DNA of 45,890 bases from the NCBI GenBank assembly GCA_050303615.1, contig JBNLCC010000076.1, positions 1 to 45,890 of the forward strand. Direction: 5' to 3'. This document shows, one piece after another, positions 33,435-42,504 of this stretch. The notes beneath the pieces were generated by a model. The model saw nothing but the letters and a program-made list of their open reading frames with translations. It ran no database searches and was not told the origin of the DNA. Both the position numbers and the translations under genes were made by a program. This DNA comes from CAZDXJ01 sp050303615 (GTDB taxonomy: Bacteria; Pseudomonadota; Gammaproteobacteria; Methylococcales; Methylomonadaceae). The stretch's first letter is position 1, and every line of letters begins with the position of its first letter.

Positions 33435-34682
33435 ATGTCTCCGTTCAAGTCGATCTACCAATTACTGCTCGGTATCGGCGTCATATTGCTGGGCATTGGC
33501 TTACTGGGTACTCTGCTGGCGTTACGGGCACGCGCCGAAGGATATTCGCTAGTCATGACCGGCGCCATTATGTCGAGCTACTTTGTCGGCTACATTATCG
33601 GCAGTTTCATTTGTCCGCCGCTGATCGTTCGTGTCGGCCATATCCGCACCTTTTCCGCGCTTGCCGCGATCACCTCAGCCATGATTATCGTTCACGGCCT
33701 GCTGCCCAACCCCTATGTCTGGACTCTACTGCGTGCCATCACCGGCGTCTGCATGATCGGCATATTCATGACTATTGAAAGCTGGCTTAACGTACTGGCG
33801 CCCAATCAATTCCGCGGCAGAATCTTTGCCGCCTATATGGCGGTGGTATTAGTAGCGTTGGCGATTGGTCAATATATGATTCTGATTGACGATATCCGGA
33901 ATTTTACGCTGTTTGCCATTGCAGCGATGTTCCTATCACTTGGGCTGACGCCGATCGCGTTAACCCAAGTAGAACAACCCCATCCATCCGAAGTTTCCAG
34001 CATGGCGTTAAAGGATATGCTCCGCATCTCCGCGTTGGGTTTGGTCGGCGTATTCATTTCGGGCTTAGTCGCCGGGGCTTTTTGGGGCATGGGACCGTTA
34101 TTTGCCATGCGCGTCGGATTAGGCGAACACGGCGTCGCCGCCTTTATGAGTTTGTTTGTCGCCGGCGGCGCATTACTGCAATGGCCGATAGGCGGTTTAT
34201 CCGATCGATTCGATCGGCGCAAAGTTCTGCTCTGCGTATCCTTTCTCGGCACGCTACTGTGTCTGGCGGATTTTTTCCTGATCACAAAATCACAAGCCGC
34301 ACTGCTAGCCGTCAGCTTTCTAAGCGGCGGGACGTTCTTTTCCGCCTATAGCCTAAGCATCGCCCATTTCAACGACAATTTACCTTCATCGGAAGTTTTA
34401 CAGGCCAGCAGAGGTTTACTGCTGCTATACGGCATAGGCTCCGCCGTTAGTCCGCTGCTGGCCGGTTACTTTATGGGTCTGCTCGGCGCCGGCAGTTTTT
34501 TCCTATACTGCGCGCTAGCCTTCGCCTTGCTGACCCTGATCGGTTGCCTGTTAGTGTTCTCGCGCAACCCGCCGCCCGCCGAGGAACAAATTGAATTCGT
34601 TCCGATGGTACGCACATCGCCTACTGCATTGGAAATGCTTCCCGAAACGGCACCCGATAAATCCGACCACCTCAAACCATAG
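33435..34682 (+). CDS. MFS transporter, YcaD-like
   Basis: 415 residues and twelve predicted helices. The pattern GAIMSSYFVGYIIGSFICPP, RAITGVCMIGIFMTIESWLN, RGRIFAAYMAVVLVALAIGQ and LLQWPIGGLSDRFDRRKVLL is that of the YcaD branch of the major facilitators. Substrate unknown. Start: ATG 33435 matches the family; GTG 33426 is in frame and nearer to AGGAG (33407-33411), but even there the spacing is long (14 bases). The C-terminal tail from about residue 375 is cytoplasmic. Confidence 0.88.
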   Translation: MSPFKSIYQLLLGIGVILLGIGLLGTLLALRARAEGYSLVMTGAIMSSYFVGYIIGSFICPPLIVRVGHIRTFSALAAITSAMIIVHGLLPNPYVWTLLRAITGVCMIGIFMTIESWLNVLAPNQFRGRIFAAYMAVVLVALAIGQYMILIDDIRNFTLFAIAAMFLSLGLTPIALTQVEQPHPSEVSSMALKDMLRISALGLVGVFISGLVAGAFWGMGPLFAMRVGLGEHGVAAFMSLFVAGGALLQWPIGGLSDRFDRRKVLLCVSFLGTLLCLADFFLITKSQAALLAVSFLSGGTFFSAYSLSIAHFNDNLPSSEVLQASRGLLLLYGIGSAVSPLLAGYFMGLLGAGSFFLYCALAFALLTLIGCLLVFSRNPPPAEEQIEFVPMVRTSPTALEMLPETAPDKSDHLKP

Positions 34683-35093
34683 CGTACCCCGATCAACATG
34701 TAGGGTCACCGCTGTTACTGCAAAATAACTCAGTGGAATGCGCTGAGGTACAAAGCGCACCAATCGCTAATGACGCGCATCCTTCGTCGGCACATCCTCA
34801 TTACTGAACATACATAAGATGCAGCGCGCTGGATGAAACACAGGCACTAATTATCCCCTCGTGCTTGAACGCCCCCGTGACACCCCCATGACAGATCATG
34901 TTCATTGCGGTGCTATTGAAGGGGCGATAATGGTTTCGAACAATGACCCTTTTTCTTTATCGAGAAGACGGTGACCAATGGACACTTTGCAAGCCGTCAT
35001 TCCGAATTTTTTGAAGAATACAGGAATACTCTAGGTTGCGGGTCTCACGTACCCTGCTTAGCGCTACTCATCTGATCCGCTCGTTATTTATGC
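34683..35093. other. 411-base convergent intergenic region with a REP pair
   Basis: Between the YcaD-like gene (plus) and the channel gene (minus). Apart from the two REP units at 34735-34799 I see no gene, no clear terminator with a T-run and no recognised motif. Confidence 0.5.
34735..34799. repeat. REP doublet, copies B1 and B2 in inverted orientation
   Basis: Copy B1 (34735-34761, plus) reads GGAATGCGCTGAGGTACAAA then GCGCACC and matches copy A: 26 of 31 bases agree between 34737-34767 and 10369-10399. Copy B2 (34772-34799, minus) reads GAGGATGTGCCGACGAAGGA then TGCGCGTC on the complement, close to the unit at 43601-43629. A head-to-head pair like this is the REPIN form typical of REP sequences mobilised by RAYT transposases. 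Confidence 0.65.
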
Positions 35094-36359
35094 TCAGCTA
35101 AAAATAAACCACCCCAAAAAACAGAAAAAAACTGTCAGAAAAAGAAATCTTGCATAGAGGTCGACTCTGCGCGCTATTACATCACTGTGGGTATCGGTAA
35201 GGTGCGATGTTATTACAATAGTAATTAACACCAGAAAAACGAGTAGTGTACTGCCTACTGTAAAATAATCCATTCGCGTCATATAGGGCAGTCGGGGAAG
35301 CTGGCTGGCCAAAACGAAACGATAGGCGATAATCGTTAACACTGAACTGGTTGCTACCGTTATTCGAATGCTGACATTAGATCGCTTGAGCCAAAAGGCT
35401 GAACAGGACATGAGCACGACCACTGCAAGCGGTAAAACGATCTGCCATACATAATAAGCAAAATAACGCTTTGCGGTAAAACGAAGGGCGAAACCCGCAT
35501 TATCGATCTCTTTGACCGGGTTATAAATCAGAGACAATGCTTCATATCGTATTATCTTCCAATCCGGCAGGGATAATTTCTCCGCCATAGCGCCGCCGAT
35601 TATATTATTTCGCGATTTATCAGGGATGAATTTCAGCTCATCCGCCACATAACCGGCGGCAACAAAATGAATAGTAAAAGTATGTGTATCCATCGGGAAA
35701 TCCGACAGGAGTAAGGGCTGAGAAAGCAGGCCCGTGTATCTCTGGTGATAAATCACGGTACCGTCGGGAGATACCTGCACGACTTCCGGCAGCGACTTCG
35801 ACACAAGGCCCTGCCGGTTCGCCAGTAAGACGCGGGGGTTCCAAACTTCCTCGAGAGGCATTTGGCGAGTGGCGGCGTCCGGATTGGCAAGCCGTTTATC
35901 CTGCCACCGCAGGCGGATGTAAACATTCCCGATAAAATTCTGGTTGGCATCTTCGATATCATCAATGTCGATGACAAAGATCAGAAAGTATATCTTAGTC
36001 GGCTCCCACCCTGCGTTCGGCCTTTGGGCCTTGAATTCACTGGTTACCGTCGCGGCAGCAGCCGCCTTTTCTGTTGCTTTAGCCACAGCCTGCTCGGCAA
36101 TCTTTTCAACCGTTTTTTTCGCGGCTTTTTCTGCGGCGCGTTCCGTTGTTTTGTCAGCAGTTTTTTGCACTACTTTTTCAGCCCCTTTTTGGGCTGCTTG
36201 TTCTGCAGCCCGCTCCACTACATTATTTACCTCCAAATCAGCAGCTAGCAGTGTACTTGGGGCGAAACATGTGGCAGCGGATAGCAAGGCACATAACACT
36301 GCGGATACCAAGGCCACTGAGACTTTTTTAGTTTTATTTTTGCTTCTCATCATTTTCAT
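35094..36359 (-). CDS. Prokaryotic pentameric ligand-gated ion channel (Cys-loop superfamily) with N-terminal repeat domain
   Basis: 421 residues. A signal peptide ends near residue 39 (TLLA), then an Ala/Glu/Lys helical segment of 12-residue repeats (49-103). The extracellular ligand-binding domain spans about 115-295, with VYIRLRWQDKRL (Trp152, Asp154) and the conserved FPMD (221-224) of the Cys-loop position; the loop cysteines are absent, as in GLIC/ELIC. TM1 is about 299-324 (YFAYYVWQIVLPLAVVVLMS), TM2 331-350 (IRITVATSSVLTIIAYRFVL) followed by the typical QLPRLPYMTRMDYF loop, TM3 366-388, TM4 404-420. It should form a pentameric channel in the inner membrane, opened by an unknown ligand. 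The N-terminal extension is unusual for the family. Confidence 0.9.
   Translation of the reverse strand: MKMMRSKNKTKKVSVALVSAVLCALLSAATCFAPSTLLAADLEVNNVVERAAEQAAQKGAEKVVQKTADKTTERAAEKAAKKTVEKIAEQAVAKATEKAAAAATVTSEFKAQRPNAGWEPTKIYFLIFVIDIDDIEDANQNFIGNVYIRLRWQDKRLANPDAATRQMPLEEVWNPRVLLANRQGLVSKSLPEVVQVSPDGTVIYHQRYTGLLSQPLLLSDFPMDTHTFTIHFVAAGYVADELKFIPDKSRNNIIGGAMAEKLSLPDWKIIRYEALSLIYNPVKEIDNAGFALRFTAKRYFAYYVWQIVLPLAVVVLMSCSAFWLKRSNVSIRITVATSSVLTIIAYRFVLASQLPRLPYMTRMDYFTVGSTLLVFLVLITIVITSHLTDTHSDVIARRVDLYARFLFLTVFFCFLGWFIFS
36051..36215 (-). repeat. 36-base coding tandem repeat (12-residue units) in the channel gene
   Basis: Encodes ERAAEQAAQKGA / EKVVQKTADKTT / ERAAEKAAKKTV / EKIAEQAVAKAT / EKAAAAA, residues 49-103. 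Each unit begins E-R/K, has E/Q at position 5 and K at or near position 10. Codons have diverged between units, so it is an old in-frame repeat, predicted as one long amphipathic helix outside the membrane. Confidence 0.75.
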
Positions 36360-36458
36360 GAATTTTCTCTGCGCTATCTCACACCGTTAAAGCAGCGATT
36401 GACACTGAAGATAAAATACCTATTTTTTTTATAAAAAATTCACCACCCCAGACTATAT

Positions 36459-37064
36459 TTACTCTACTTGTAACGTATCTAAATACCGCCCCAACTCCCC
36501 AACACAACACCGATACACTTCCTTATCCCGACGATTTTTAGTCATCCCCAACGTCCCTTCCACTGCGGCAATAATAAATAACGCACTTTCCTCAACATTG
36601 ATAGTAGCATCGACAACACCTCGTTGTTGGCCTTTTTTCAACGCATCTACAATAGCCTGCCGCCACTTTTCAAAAAAATTCTGAATCCTTTCCCGGAAAC
36701 CCTCGTCGATCGGCGACATTTCCTGTGCCAGGTTGTTTAACGGGCAACCCAAGAAAAAAAACTCGTCGCTCCAAACATCGCCGAGGCGTTCGAACAGGGT
36801 TAGGATGCCCTGCAACGGATCGTCGAAGTCCTGCAGCGGATCGATCCATTGTTCGCTGATGCGCCTTTCGATCAGCTCCTCCAAGACAGCATAGCCCAAT
36901 GCCTGTTTACTGGGGAAGTGGTGGTACAACGCGCCTTTTTTCAGGCCGGTGTTTTTTAAAACCTGATCCACGCGCATGCCTTGATAGCCGTTGCGATGAA
37001 TCTCCTGGAAGGCTGCATGAAGTATTTTAAGCCTAGTGTTTTCAGGGTTGCGTTCAACAGTCAT
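36459..37064 (-). CDS. TetR family transcriptional regulator (AcuR/NemR-like)
   Basis: A 201-residue regulator with the HTH at about 12-58 (ILHAAFQEIHRNGYQGMRVD, TGLKKGALYHHFPSKQALGY) and a C-terminal domain with FFLGCPLNNLAQEMSPIDEG, including a cysteine in the position used for electrophile sensing by some relatives (Cys109). It is divergent from the GST-MMPL operon; two palindromes at 37100-37152 lie between them. By analogy with NemR/AcuR-type proteins it may respond to reactive electrophiles or organic acids and release the GST operon (inference). Confidence 0.9.
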   Translation of the reverse strand: MTVERNPENTRLKILHAAFQEIHRNGYQGMRVDQVLKNTGLKKGALYHHFPSKQALGYAVLEELIERRISEQWIDPLQDFDDPLQGILTLFERLGDVWSDEFFFLGCPLNNLAQEMSPIDEGFRERIQNFFEKWRQAIVDALKKGQQRGVVDATINVEESALFIIAAVEGTLGMTKNRRDKEVYRCCVGELGRYLDTLQVE

Positions 37065-37099
37065 GGTTTAGTCTCTCAAAAAATTTTTAAATATTATAG

Positions 37100-37152
37100 A
37101 CAGACCAGTTGGTCTGTGCTACTATTTTTTACAAACAGACTAGTTGGTCTTT
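37100..37152. promoter_or_regulatory. Two palindromic operators between TetR gene and GST operon
   Basis: ACAGACCA-GT-TGGTCTGT (37100-37117) is a perfect 8-base-arm inverted repeat; ACAGACTAGTTGGTCTTT (37135-37152) is a second copy with two changes, 35 bases further on. They cover the region between the TetR start (37064) and the GST start (37181), where both promoters must lie. The AGACCA-N2-TGGTCT core resembles boxes bound by NemR/AcuR-type TetR proteins. Confidence 0.65.
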
Positions 37153-37180
37153 ATTGGTAAAAGAAAAACAGGAGAACCCG

Positions 37181-37813
37181 ATGATCGAACTCTATACAGC
37201 CAGTACTTTTAACGGCCAGCGTGTTTCTATCATGTTGGAAGAAACAGGCTTGGACTACACCGCGCATCCGGTCGATTTGGCTAAAGGGGAACAGCGGCAT
37301 GCGGCTTTCTTAACACTGAACCCGAGCGGCCGGATTCCGGTGTTGGTGGATCATAACAGTGGTAGCGCGGTGCCGCTGATATTGACGCAGTCGGTTGCTA
37401 TTTTGCAGTATCTGGCCGAAAAAACCGGCCAACTGCTGCCGCAATCGATAACGGCAAGAGCCGAAGTCTACCAGTGGATGCAGTTTCATGCCACGGATAT
37501 CGGTTCCAACCTGTTCAGCGCATTTTATTTGCAACGGTTATGCTCCCCCAGACAACCGCAAGCCGCCGGGCAGTTGAGTCAACGCGTACATGAATTGTAC
37601 CGCTATTTCGATGATCATTTGGCGGAAAGGCCGTTTCTGGCCGGCGACGATTACAGCATAGCCGATATTACCGTGTTGCCTGCGGCGTTGGCACAGGAGG
37701 AAAAACTCCCCGTGTATCCCCACCTGACCCGTTGGTTGCGGCAGCTTAAGCAAAGGCCCGCAGTGCAGCGCGGCATGGCCGTGCCTAGACAGGAGACGCC
37801 CAATGCAAACTAA
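37181..37813 (+). CDS. Glutathione S-transferase family protein
   Basis: A 210-residue cytosolic GST starting at ATG 37181 with AGGAG eight bases upstream; the longer in-frame lead would run through the operator. The thioredoxin-like N-domain (MIELYTASTFNGQRVSIMLE, NPSGRIPVLVDH, TQSVAILQYLAEK) is followed by the helical C-domain with the capping motif DDYSIADITVLPA. The N-terminus resembles YfcG/YghU-type (Nu class) GSTs, which use Thr/Asn residues rather than Tyr. First gene of the operon; overlaps the MMPL gene by 11 bases. Confidence 0.9.
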   Translation: MIELYTASTFNGQRVSIMLEETGLDYTAHPVDLAKGEQRHAAFLTLNPSGRIPVLVDHNSGSAVPLILTQSVAILQYLAEKTGQLLPQSITARAEVYQWMQFHATDIGSNLFSAFYLQRLCSPRQPQAAGQLSQRVHELYRYFDDHLAERPFLAGDDYSIADITVLPAALAQEEKLPVYPHLTRWLRQLKQRPAVQRGMAVPRQETPNAN

Positions 37814-40187
37814 AACCGCATTGCCTAGCCGTTTGTTCGTTGCGGTTACGGCAAAACCCAAAATAGTTGTTTTCGCGGGACTGCTGTTGATCGCGGTATT
37901 TGCCACATTTATACCAAATCTGCAAAAAGACACCCGCTCCGACGCGTTTATTCCGCCCGATCATCCGGCGCTGGTGTTCCGCGACCGCACGAGGGCATTA
38001 TTCGGTTTGCAGGACCCACTGGTTATTGCGGTGATTAACGAAGGCGAACACGGCGTGTTCAATCCCCATACACTGTATCTGCTCGATTGGCTAACCCGAC
38101 GAGTGAAGGCGATGCCGCAAGTCGACCCCGACCGAGTGACCAGCCTTGCAACCGAAAAGAATATCGTCGGTACCACGGAAGGTATGCTGGTGGAGCCGTT
38201 TTTTGAACAGCCGCCGGCCGGGCAGGCGAACGCCGAACTTATTCGAGAGGCGGTGATGGACTTTCCGCTGTACCAGGGAAGCCTGGTGGCGAAAAACGGC
38301 AACGGCGCCTTAATCGTCGCCGAACTACATGATCAGCGGCAAGCACAACAGGCTTACGACGACTTACTGAACTTGATCGAACAAGCACCGGTGGAACTCG
38401 GCGAACAATTGCATGTGGCCGGGGAGGGGGCGGTTTCCGGTTACATGGGCGCCTATATCGATGCCGATGCGACGCGGCTTGACCCGCTTGCTGCGGTGGT
38501 CATTTCATTGATCTGCCTGTTGGCGTTCCGCACCCTGCGCGGCATGCTGCTGCCAAATCTGGTGGTATTGGCGACCGCCGCCAGTGCGCTGGGACTGATG
38601 GCAGCCTGCGGCGTCAGTTTTTACGTGATTACCAATGCGCTGCCGGTGGTACTGATCGGCATAGCCGTCGCCGATTCGATACATATTCTCAGCGAGTATT
38701 ATCAACGCATGGGCGAAAACCCCGGCCTCGACGCACGGACGCTGACCGTGGATAGCATGGTCGCCATGTGCAAGCCGGTTACGTTGACTTCGTTGACCAC
38801 GATGGCCGGATTTTGGGGGCTAAGCCTGGCTTCGGTCATGCCGCCGATGCAGTATTTCGGGCTGTTCGCATTGGCCGGCGTGGGTGTCGCCTGGGTGTAC
38901 TCGCTGACCGTGGTGCCGGCATTGCTGACTCTACTCAAACCCAAACCGAGCCCGGCGTACCGCACCGGACAAGTTGTAGACGGTTTCGGCAGATTATTGC
39001 GCGGATTGGGCCAGCTGGTGGTGCGCTTTCCTAAAAGCATCATACTGCTGGCGATGATGGTAATCGTTGGCGGCGGTTTCGGCGCGGCCCGCATCGAACT
39101 GGACGAAAACCTGATCCGCACCTTCGACCGCCAGGAACCGCTGTTCATCGCGGACAGTGCGCTAAACCGGCTGTTCGACGGCACGCATTACCTCGACATC
39201 CTGATCGAAACGCCGGCAACCGAAGATTTGTTCAAACCGGAGAACCTGCGACGGATTGCGGCACTGCAAAATTTTCTGGACACTCTGCCCCATGTGCAGG
39301 GCAGCACCTCAATTGCCGATTATCTGAAACAAATGAACCGTGCACTCAATGAAGGCCGCGCCGATGCATACCGGTTGCCGGACAGCGACGAACTGGCCGC
39401 GCAATATTTTCTGCTGTACAGCGCCAGCGCCGATCCCACCGATTTTCAGGAGCAGGTCGATTACGATTACCGGTTGGCCAATGTGCGGGTACGTTTGAAC
39501 GACGGCCGCTATTCGGTAAAAAAGACCGTGGTCGAAGCAGCACAGCAATATCTCACCGAGAGCTTTAATACCGATGGTATTCAAGCCCGCTTGAGCGGCC
39601 GGGTCAACGTCGATTATCACTGGATCAAGCGTCTGGGTGACAGTCATTTCGGCAGCATCGCCATTTCGTTGACCCTGGTGGGGCTGATGGCGGCCTTGAG
39701 TTTCCACTCGCTGCTTGCCGGTTTATTGGCGCTGCTGCCGGTGCTGGTCACCATTCTGATGATTTATGCGGTGATGGGTTTTAACGGCATATGGCTATCG
39801 GTCAGTACCTCGATGTTCGCCGCGATCGCCATCGGCCTGGGCGTGGATTTCTCTATTCATACGCTGGAGCGGCTGCAAACCCAGACCGTAAAACAAGAAC
39901 AACCGATCGACCAGGCCATTTTGAATCTGTATCCCGCCACCGGCCGCGCACTGCTGTTCAATTTTGCCGCGCTGGCGCTGGGCTTTGGGGTGCTGGTCAG
40001 CAGTAAGGTCGTTATTTTGCAGGAATTCGGCTTGCTGGTGGCAGTGGCGATCGCCACCAGTTTTTTAAGCAGCCTGACCTTGTTGCCGGCGCTGGTCAAG
40101 GTATTCCGGCCCGGATTCCTGAAAACCAGACAATCGGCGGATTTTGCTGCCGCTGATGCGGAGCGAGAAAGCAGCGGATCATATTAA
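37803..40187 (+). CDS. RND superfamily exporter, MMPL-type
   Basis: 794 residues with the MMPL/SSD layout: one N-terminal helix (about 20-38), a periplasmic domain to about 225, a block of five helices (228-385) with the key TM4 stretch LPVVLIGIAVADSIHILSEY, another helix at about 415, a second periplasmic domain (435-620) and a last block of five (625-780) with MFAAIAIGLGVDFSIHTLER. The two Asp-Ser/Phe-x-H sites are the proton-relay positions of the family. Relatives (MmpL, HpnN, YdfJ) move lipids or other hydrophobic compounds to the outer side. It is followed by a LolA-like carrier and an outer-membrane protein. Confidence 0.92.
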   Translation: MQTKTALPSRLFVAVTAKPKIVVFAGLLLIAVFATFIPNLQKDTRSDAFIPPDHPALVFRDRTRALFGLQDPLVIAVINEGEHGVFNPHTLYLLDWLTRRVKAMPQVDPDRVTSLATEKNIVGTTEGMLVEPFFEQPPAGQANAELIREAVMDFPLYQGSLVAKNGNGALIVAELHDQRQAQQAYDDLLNLIEQAPVELGEQLHVAGEGAVSGYMGAYIDADATRLDPLAAVVISLICLLAFRTLRGMLLPNLVVLATAASALGLMAACGVSFYVITNALPVVLIGIAVADSIHILSEYYQRMGENPGLDARTLTVDSMVAMCKPVTLTSLTTMAGFWGLSLASVMPPMQYFGLFALAGVGVAWVYSLTVVPALLTLLKPKPSPAYRTGQVVDGFGRLLRGLGQLVVRFPKSIILLAMMVIVGGGFGAARIELDENLIRTFDRQEPLFIADSALNRLFDGTHYLDILIETPATEDLFKPENLRRIAALQNFLDTLPHVQGSTSIADYLKQMNRALNEGRADAYRLPDSDELAAQYFLLYSASADPTDFQEQVDYDYRLANVRVRLNDGRYSVKKTVVEAAQQYLTESFNTDGIQARLSGRVNVDYHWIKRLGDSHFGSIAISLTLVGLMAALSFHSLLAGLLALLPVLVTILMIYAVMGFNGIWLSVSTSMFAAIAIGLGVDFSIHTLERLQTQTVKQEQPIDQAILNLYPATGRALLFNFAALALGFGVLVSSKVVILQEFGLLVAVAIATSFLSSLTLLPALVKVFRPGFLKTRQSADFAAADAERESSGSY

Positions 40188-40246
40188 CTGCGCAGGGCTT
40201 TGTCCCTCTGCCCAGCCTACATAAAACATTTTATAGGAGAATCGTC

Positions 40247-41041
40247 ATGAACAAATTTTTTATCAGTGTTGCTTTACTGGTTGTCACTCTGTCCCTATCG
40301 GCCGCCGACTTGCCCGACGGTGACGAAATCGCCCGGCGCATCAACGCCCGCGACGAAGGCGAAGCGGTGTCGCGGCGGCTGACCATGGAAATGACTGACA
40401 GCAGCGGTAAAACGCGGATTCGGGAGACGCAGGGTTTCCGTAAGTACTACGGCGATGAAAAACGTACCGCGATTTTTTATCTATCGCCGCGCAATATCAA
40501 GGATACCGCTTTTCTTACCTACGATTATCCGCAGCCGGAACAAGATGACGACCAGTGGCTGTATTTGCCCGCAATGCGCAAGGTGCGCCGCATCTCCGCG
40601 GCGGACCGCGGCGATTATTTTCTGGGCACCGATTTCACCTATGAAGACATCAAACTGGAAACCCGTGTGTCGATCGGCGACTACCGGCGTAAAACCGTCG
40701 GCGAAAGCGAGGCTGACGGCGTACATTGCCTGCTCCTGGAGAGCGTACCGGCCAGCAGCACCATAGCCGAAGAGCTGGGCTACAGCAAAGTCGAGCAATG
40801 TGTCGACGACGCGATCTGGATAGTGCGTAAAGCTACTATGTGGGATCTGCAGGGCAATCCGCTGAAGACTATTTATTTCAAGGACATCCGTCAGGTGCAA
40901 GGGATCTGGACGCAGCATTTGCTGGAGGCGGTCAACCACAAAACCGATCATCGCACCCGTTTCATCTTTTCCGATATCGATTACAGCGGCGGCGTCGACG
41001 ATCGGGTGTTTACGCAGAATGCATTGCTACGCGGTTTGTAA
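40247..41041 (+). CDS. LolA-like outer-membrane lipoprotein-sorting family protein
   Basis: 264 residues with a signal peptide (1-19, cleavage near LSAA) and a beta-rich body typical of the TP_0789-like branch of the LolA/LolB fold: AISYLSPRNIKDTAFLTYDY-like (FYLSPRNIKDTAFLTYDYP), WLYLPAMRKVRRIS, RGDYFLGTDFTYEDI and FKDIRQVQGIWTQHLLE. Such proteins often stand beside MMPL-type exporters and are presumed to carry a hydrophobic cargo across the periplasm. AGGAG precedes ATG 40247 by eight bases. Not canonical LolA: it is longer and part of a dedicated cluster. Confidence 0.88.
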   Translation: MNKFFISVALLVVTLSLSAADLPDGDEIARRINARDEGEAVSRRLTMEMTDSSGKTRIRETQGFRKYYGDEKRTAIFYLSPRNIKDTAFLTYDYPQPEQDDDQWLYLPAMRKVRRISAADRGDYFLGTDFTYEDIKLETRVSIGDYRRKTVGESEADGVHCLLLESVPASSTIAEELGYSKVEQCVDDAIWIVRKATMWDLQGNPLKTIYFKDIRQVQGIWTQHLLEAVNHKTDHRTRFIFSDIDYSGGVDDRVFTQNALLRGL

Positions 41042-41054
41042 CACTAAAGCGAAT

Positions 41055-41125
41055 GTAGCCTGGATGCAAATCCGGAGAGAAATCATGAGACCGTTTCCGA
41101 ATTACGCAAGCGCCATCCGGGCTAC
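41055..41125. repeat. Long-loop hairpin repeat
   Basis: GTAGCCTGGATG (41055-41066) and CATCCGGGCTAC (41114-41125) are complementary except for one G-T pair, with a 47-base loop. This GTAGCCCGGATG type of repeat is common between bacterial genes. It lies between two genes of the same cluster and may attenuate or stabilise the transcript. Confidence 0.55.
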
Positions 41126-41172
41126 AAGTTAAAAGACAACGCGTAAAAAAGCGTAGTGCGAAGAATAATAAC

Positions 41173-42489
41173 GTGAAAGCTATCCAACGTTGCATCTGCC
41201 TGTACCTATTATCGCTATCGTCCGGCATCGCGGCGGAATTCGATGCCTCGCTGACAGCCACCGGCCAGTGGGCTCTCAATACCCGCAACGGCGATAGCCA
41301 GGCGTTGAACCTAACATTACAACCGGAACTCGAAGCCGCCTTCGATAACGGCTGGCGCTTCACATCCTCTCTGCGCATCAGAGCGGAGGCGATCAACGGC
41401 ATGCAGATTAATGATATAGAACGGGCCTCTTACAGCGACGTTACCAAACCGGCTTTGCTGAACGAAGCGGTGGAACTCGAATTACGCGAGTTTTATGTGC
41501 AGGGCGACATCGGCGAAACCTTTCTGACCCTAGGCAAACAACAAATCGTTTGGGGCAAGTCGGACGGGCTGAAAGTGTTGGATATCGTCAACCCGCAATC
41601 GTTCCGGGAGTTCATCCTGGACGATTTCGACAACTCGCGGATTCCGCTATGGACGGTCAATATCGAACGCCGCATCGGCGATTGGGATTTGCAGTTTATC
41701 TGGATTCCCGACCAGACCTACCATGCCCTGCCGAAGCAAAACGCAACTTACGCCTTCACCTCGCCGGAGCTGGTGCCTGTCGCGCCGCCGGGAGTGCCGG
41801 TGCATATTGAAATGCCGAGACGGCCCAATCGTGTGTGGACGGATTCTGACGCCGGACTGCGCGCGGCGACTTTCTGGCGCGGTTGGGATATCACTTTTAA
41901 CTATCTGTATCAGTACAACAATCTGCCGGTGCTCAGGCAAAATCTATCGCTGAACGGCACAACACCCACTGTCACCGTGTCTCCCGAATACGAACGCACC
42001 CATGTGTTCGGCACCACCTTCAGTAGTGCGTTTGCCGACTGGGTGGTGCGCGGCGAGCTCGGTTATTTCAGCGACCATTATTTTATCGGCAATAACCCGC
42101 TGCGCAACCAGGGCGTGGTGAAGAGTCCCGAGTTACTTTATGTACTTGGCCTGGATTGGAATGCACCGGGCGATGTACTGGTCAGCGCTCAGTTGTTCCA
42201 GAGCTGGATGTTGAACAATGCGCGACAAAGCACCCGCGACCGGCTGGATACTACCTTTACCGGGCTGATCCGGCGCACCTTTTTTTACGATACGTTGACC
42301 GCCGAAGTGTTGGTGATTGCCAATGTCAACAACGGCGACGGCATCATACGTCCGAAACTTAGCTACCAATGGCAGGACAACATTGAAATCCGGCTGGGAG
42401 CGGACATTTTTTACGGCGACCGGCGCGGCGTGTTCGGAGAGTTCGGCGCAAACAGCCGGATTGTATTCGGCGTCGAAGCCGCTTTTTAA
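41173..42489 (+). CDS. DUF1302-like outer-membrane protein
   Basis: 438 residues from GTG 41173, with a signal peptide (cleavage near IAAE, residue 20) and a beta-strand-rich body ending in Phe (VEAAF), as in outer-membrane barrels. ELREFYVQGDIGETFLTLGK, QQIVWGKSDGLKVLDIVNPQ and SFREFILDDFDNSRIPLW are hallmark segments of the DUF1302 family. These proteins commonly accompany MMPL-type exporters and LolA-like proteins, suggesting an outer-membrane outlet or acceptor for the same cargo. The Shine-Dalgarno is weak. Confidence 0.85.
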   Translation: MKAIQRCICLYLLSLSSGIAAEFDASLTATGQWALNTRNGDSQALNLTLQPELEAAFDNGWRFTSSLRIRAEAINGMQINDIERASYSDVTKPALLNEAVELELREFYVQGDIGETFLTLGKQQIVWGKSDGLKVLDIVNPQSFREFILDDFDNSRIPLWTVNIERRIGDWDLQFIWIPDQTYHALPKQNATYAFTSPELVPVAPPGVPVHIEMPRRPNRVWTDSDAGLRAATFWRGWDITFNYLYQYNNLPVLRQNLSLNGTTPTVTVSPEYERTHVFGTTFSSAFADWVVRGELGYFSDHYFIGNNPLRNQGVVKSPELLYVLGLDWNAPGDVLVSAQLFQSWMLNNARQSTRDRLDTTFTGLIRRTFFYDTLTAEVLVIANVNNGDGIIRPKLSYQWQDNIEIRLGADIFYGDRRGVFGEFGANSRIVFGVEAAF

Positions 42490-42504
42490 TATTAGGAGAG
42501 CAAC

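Noticed and set aside
37109..37180. Longer N-terminus for the GST
   Set aside because: It would be translated from the operator region; ATG 37181 has a good ribosome site and the standard GST start.
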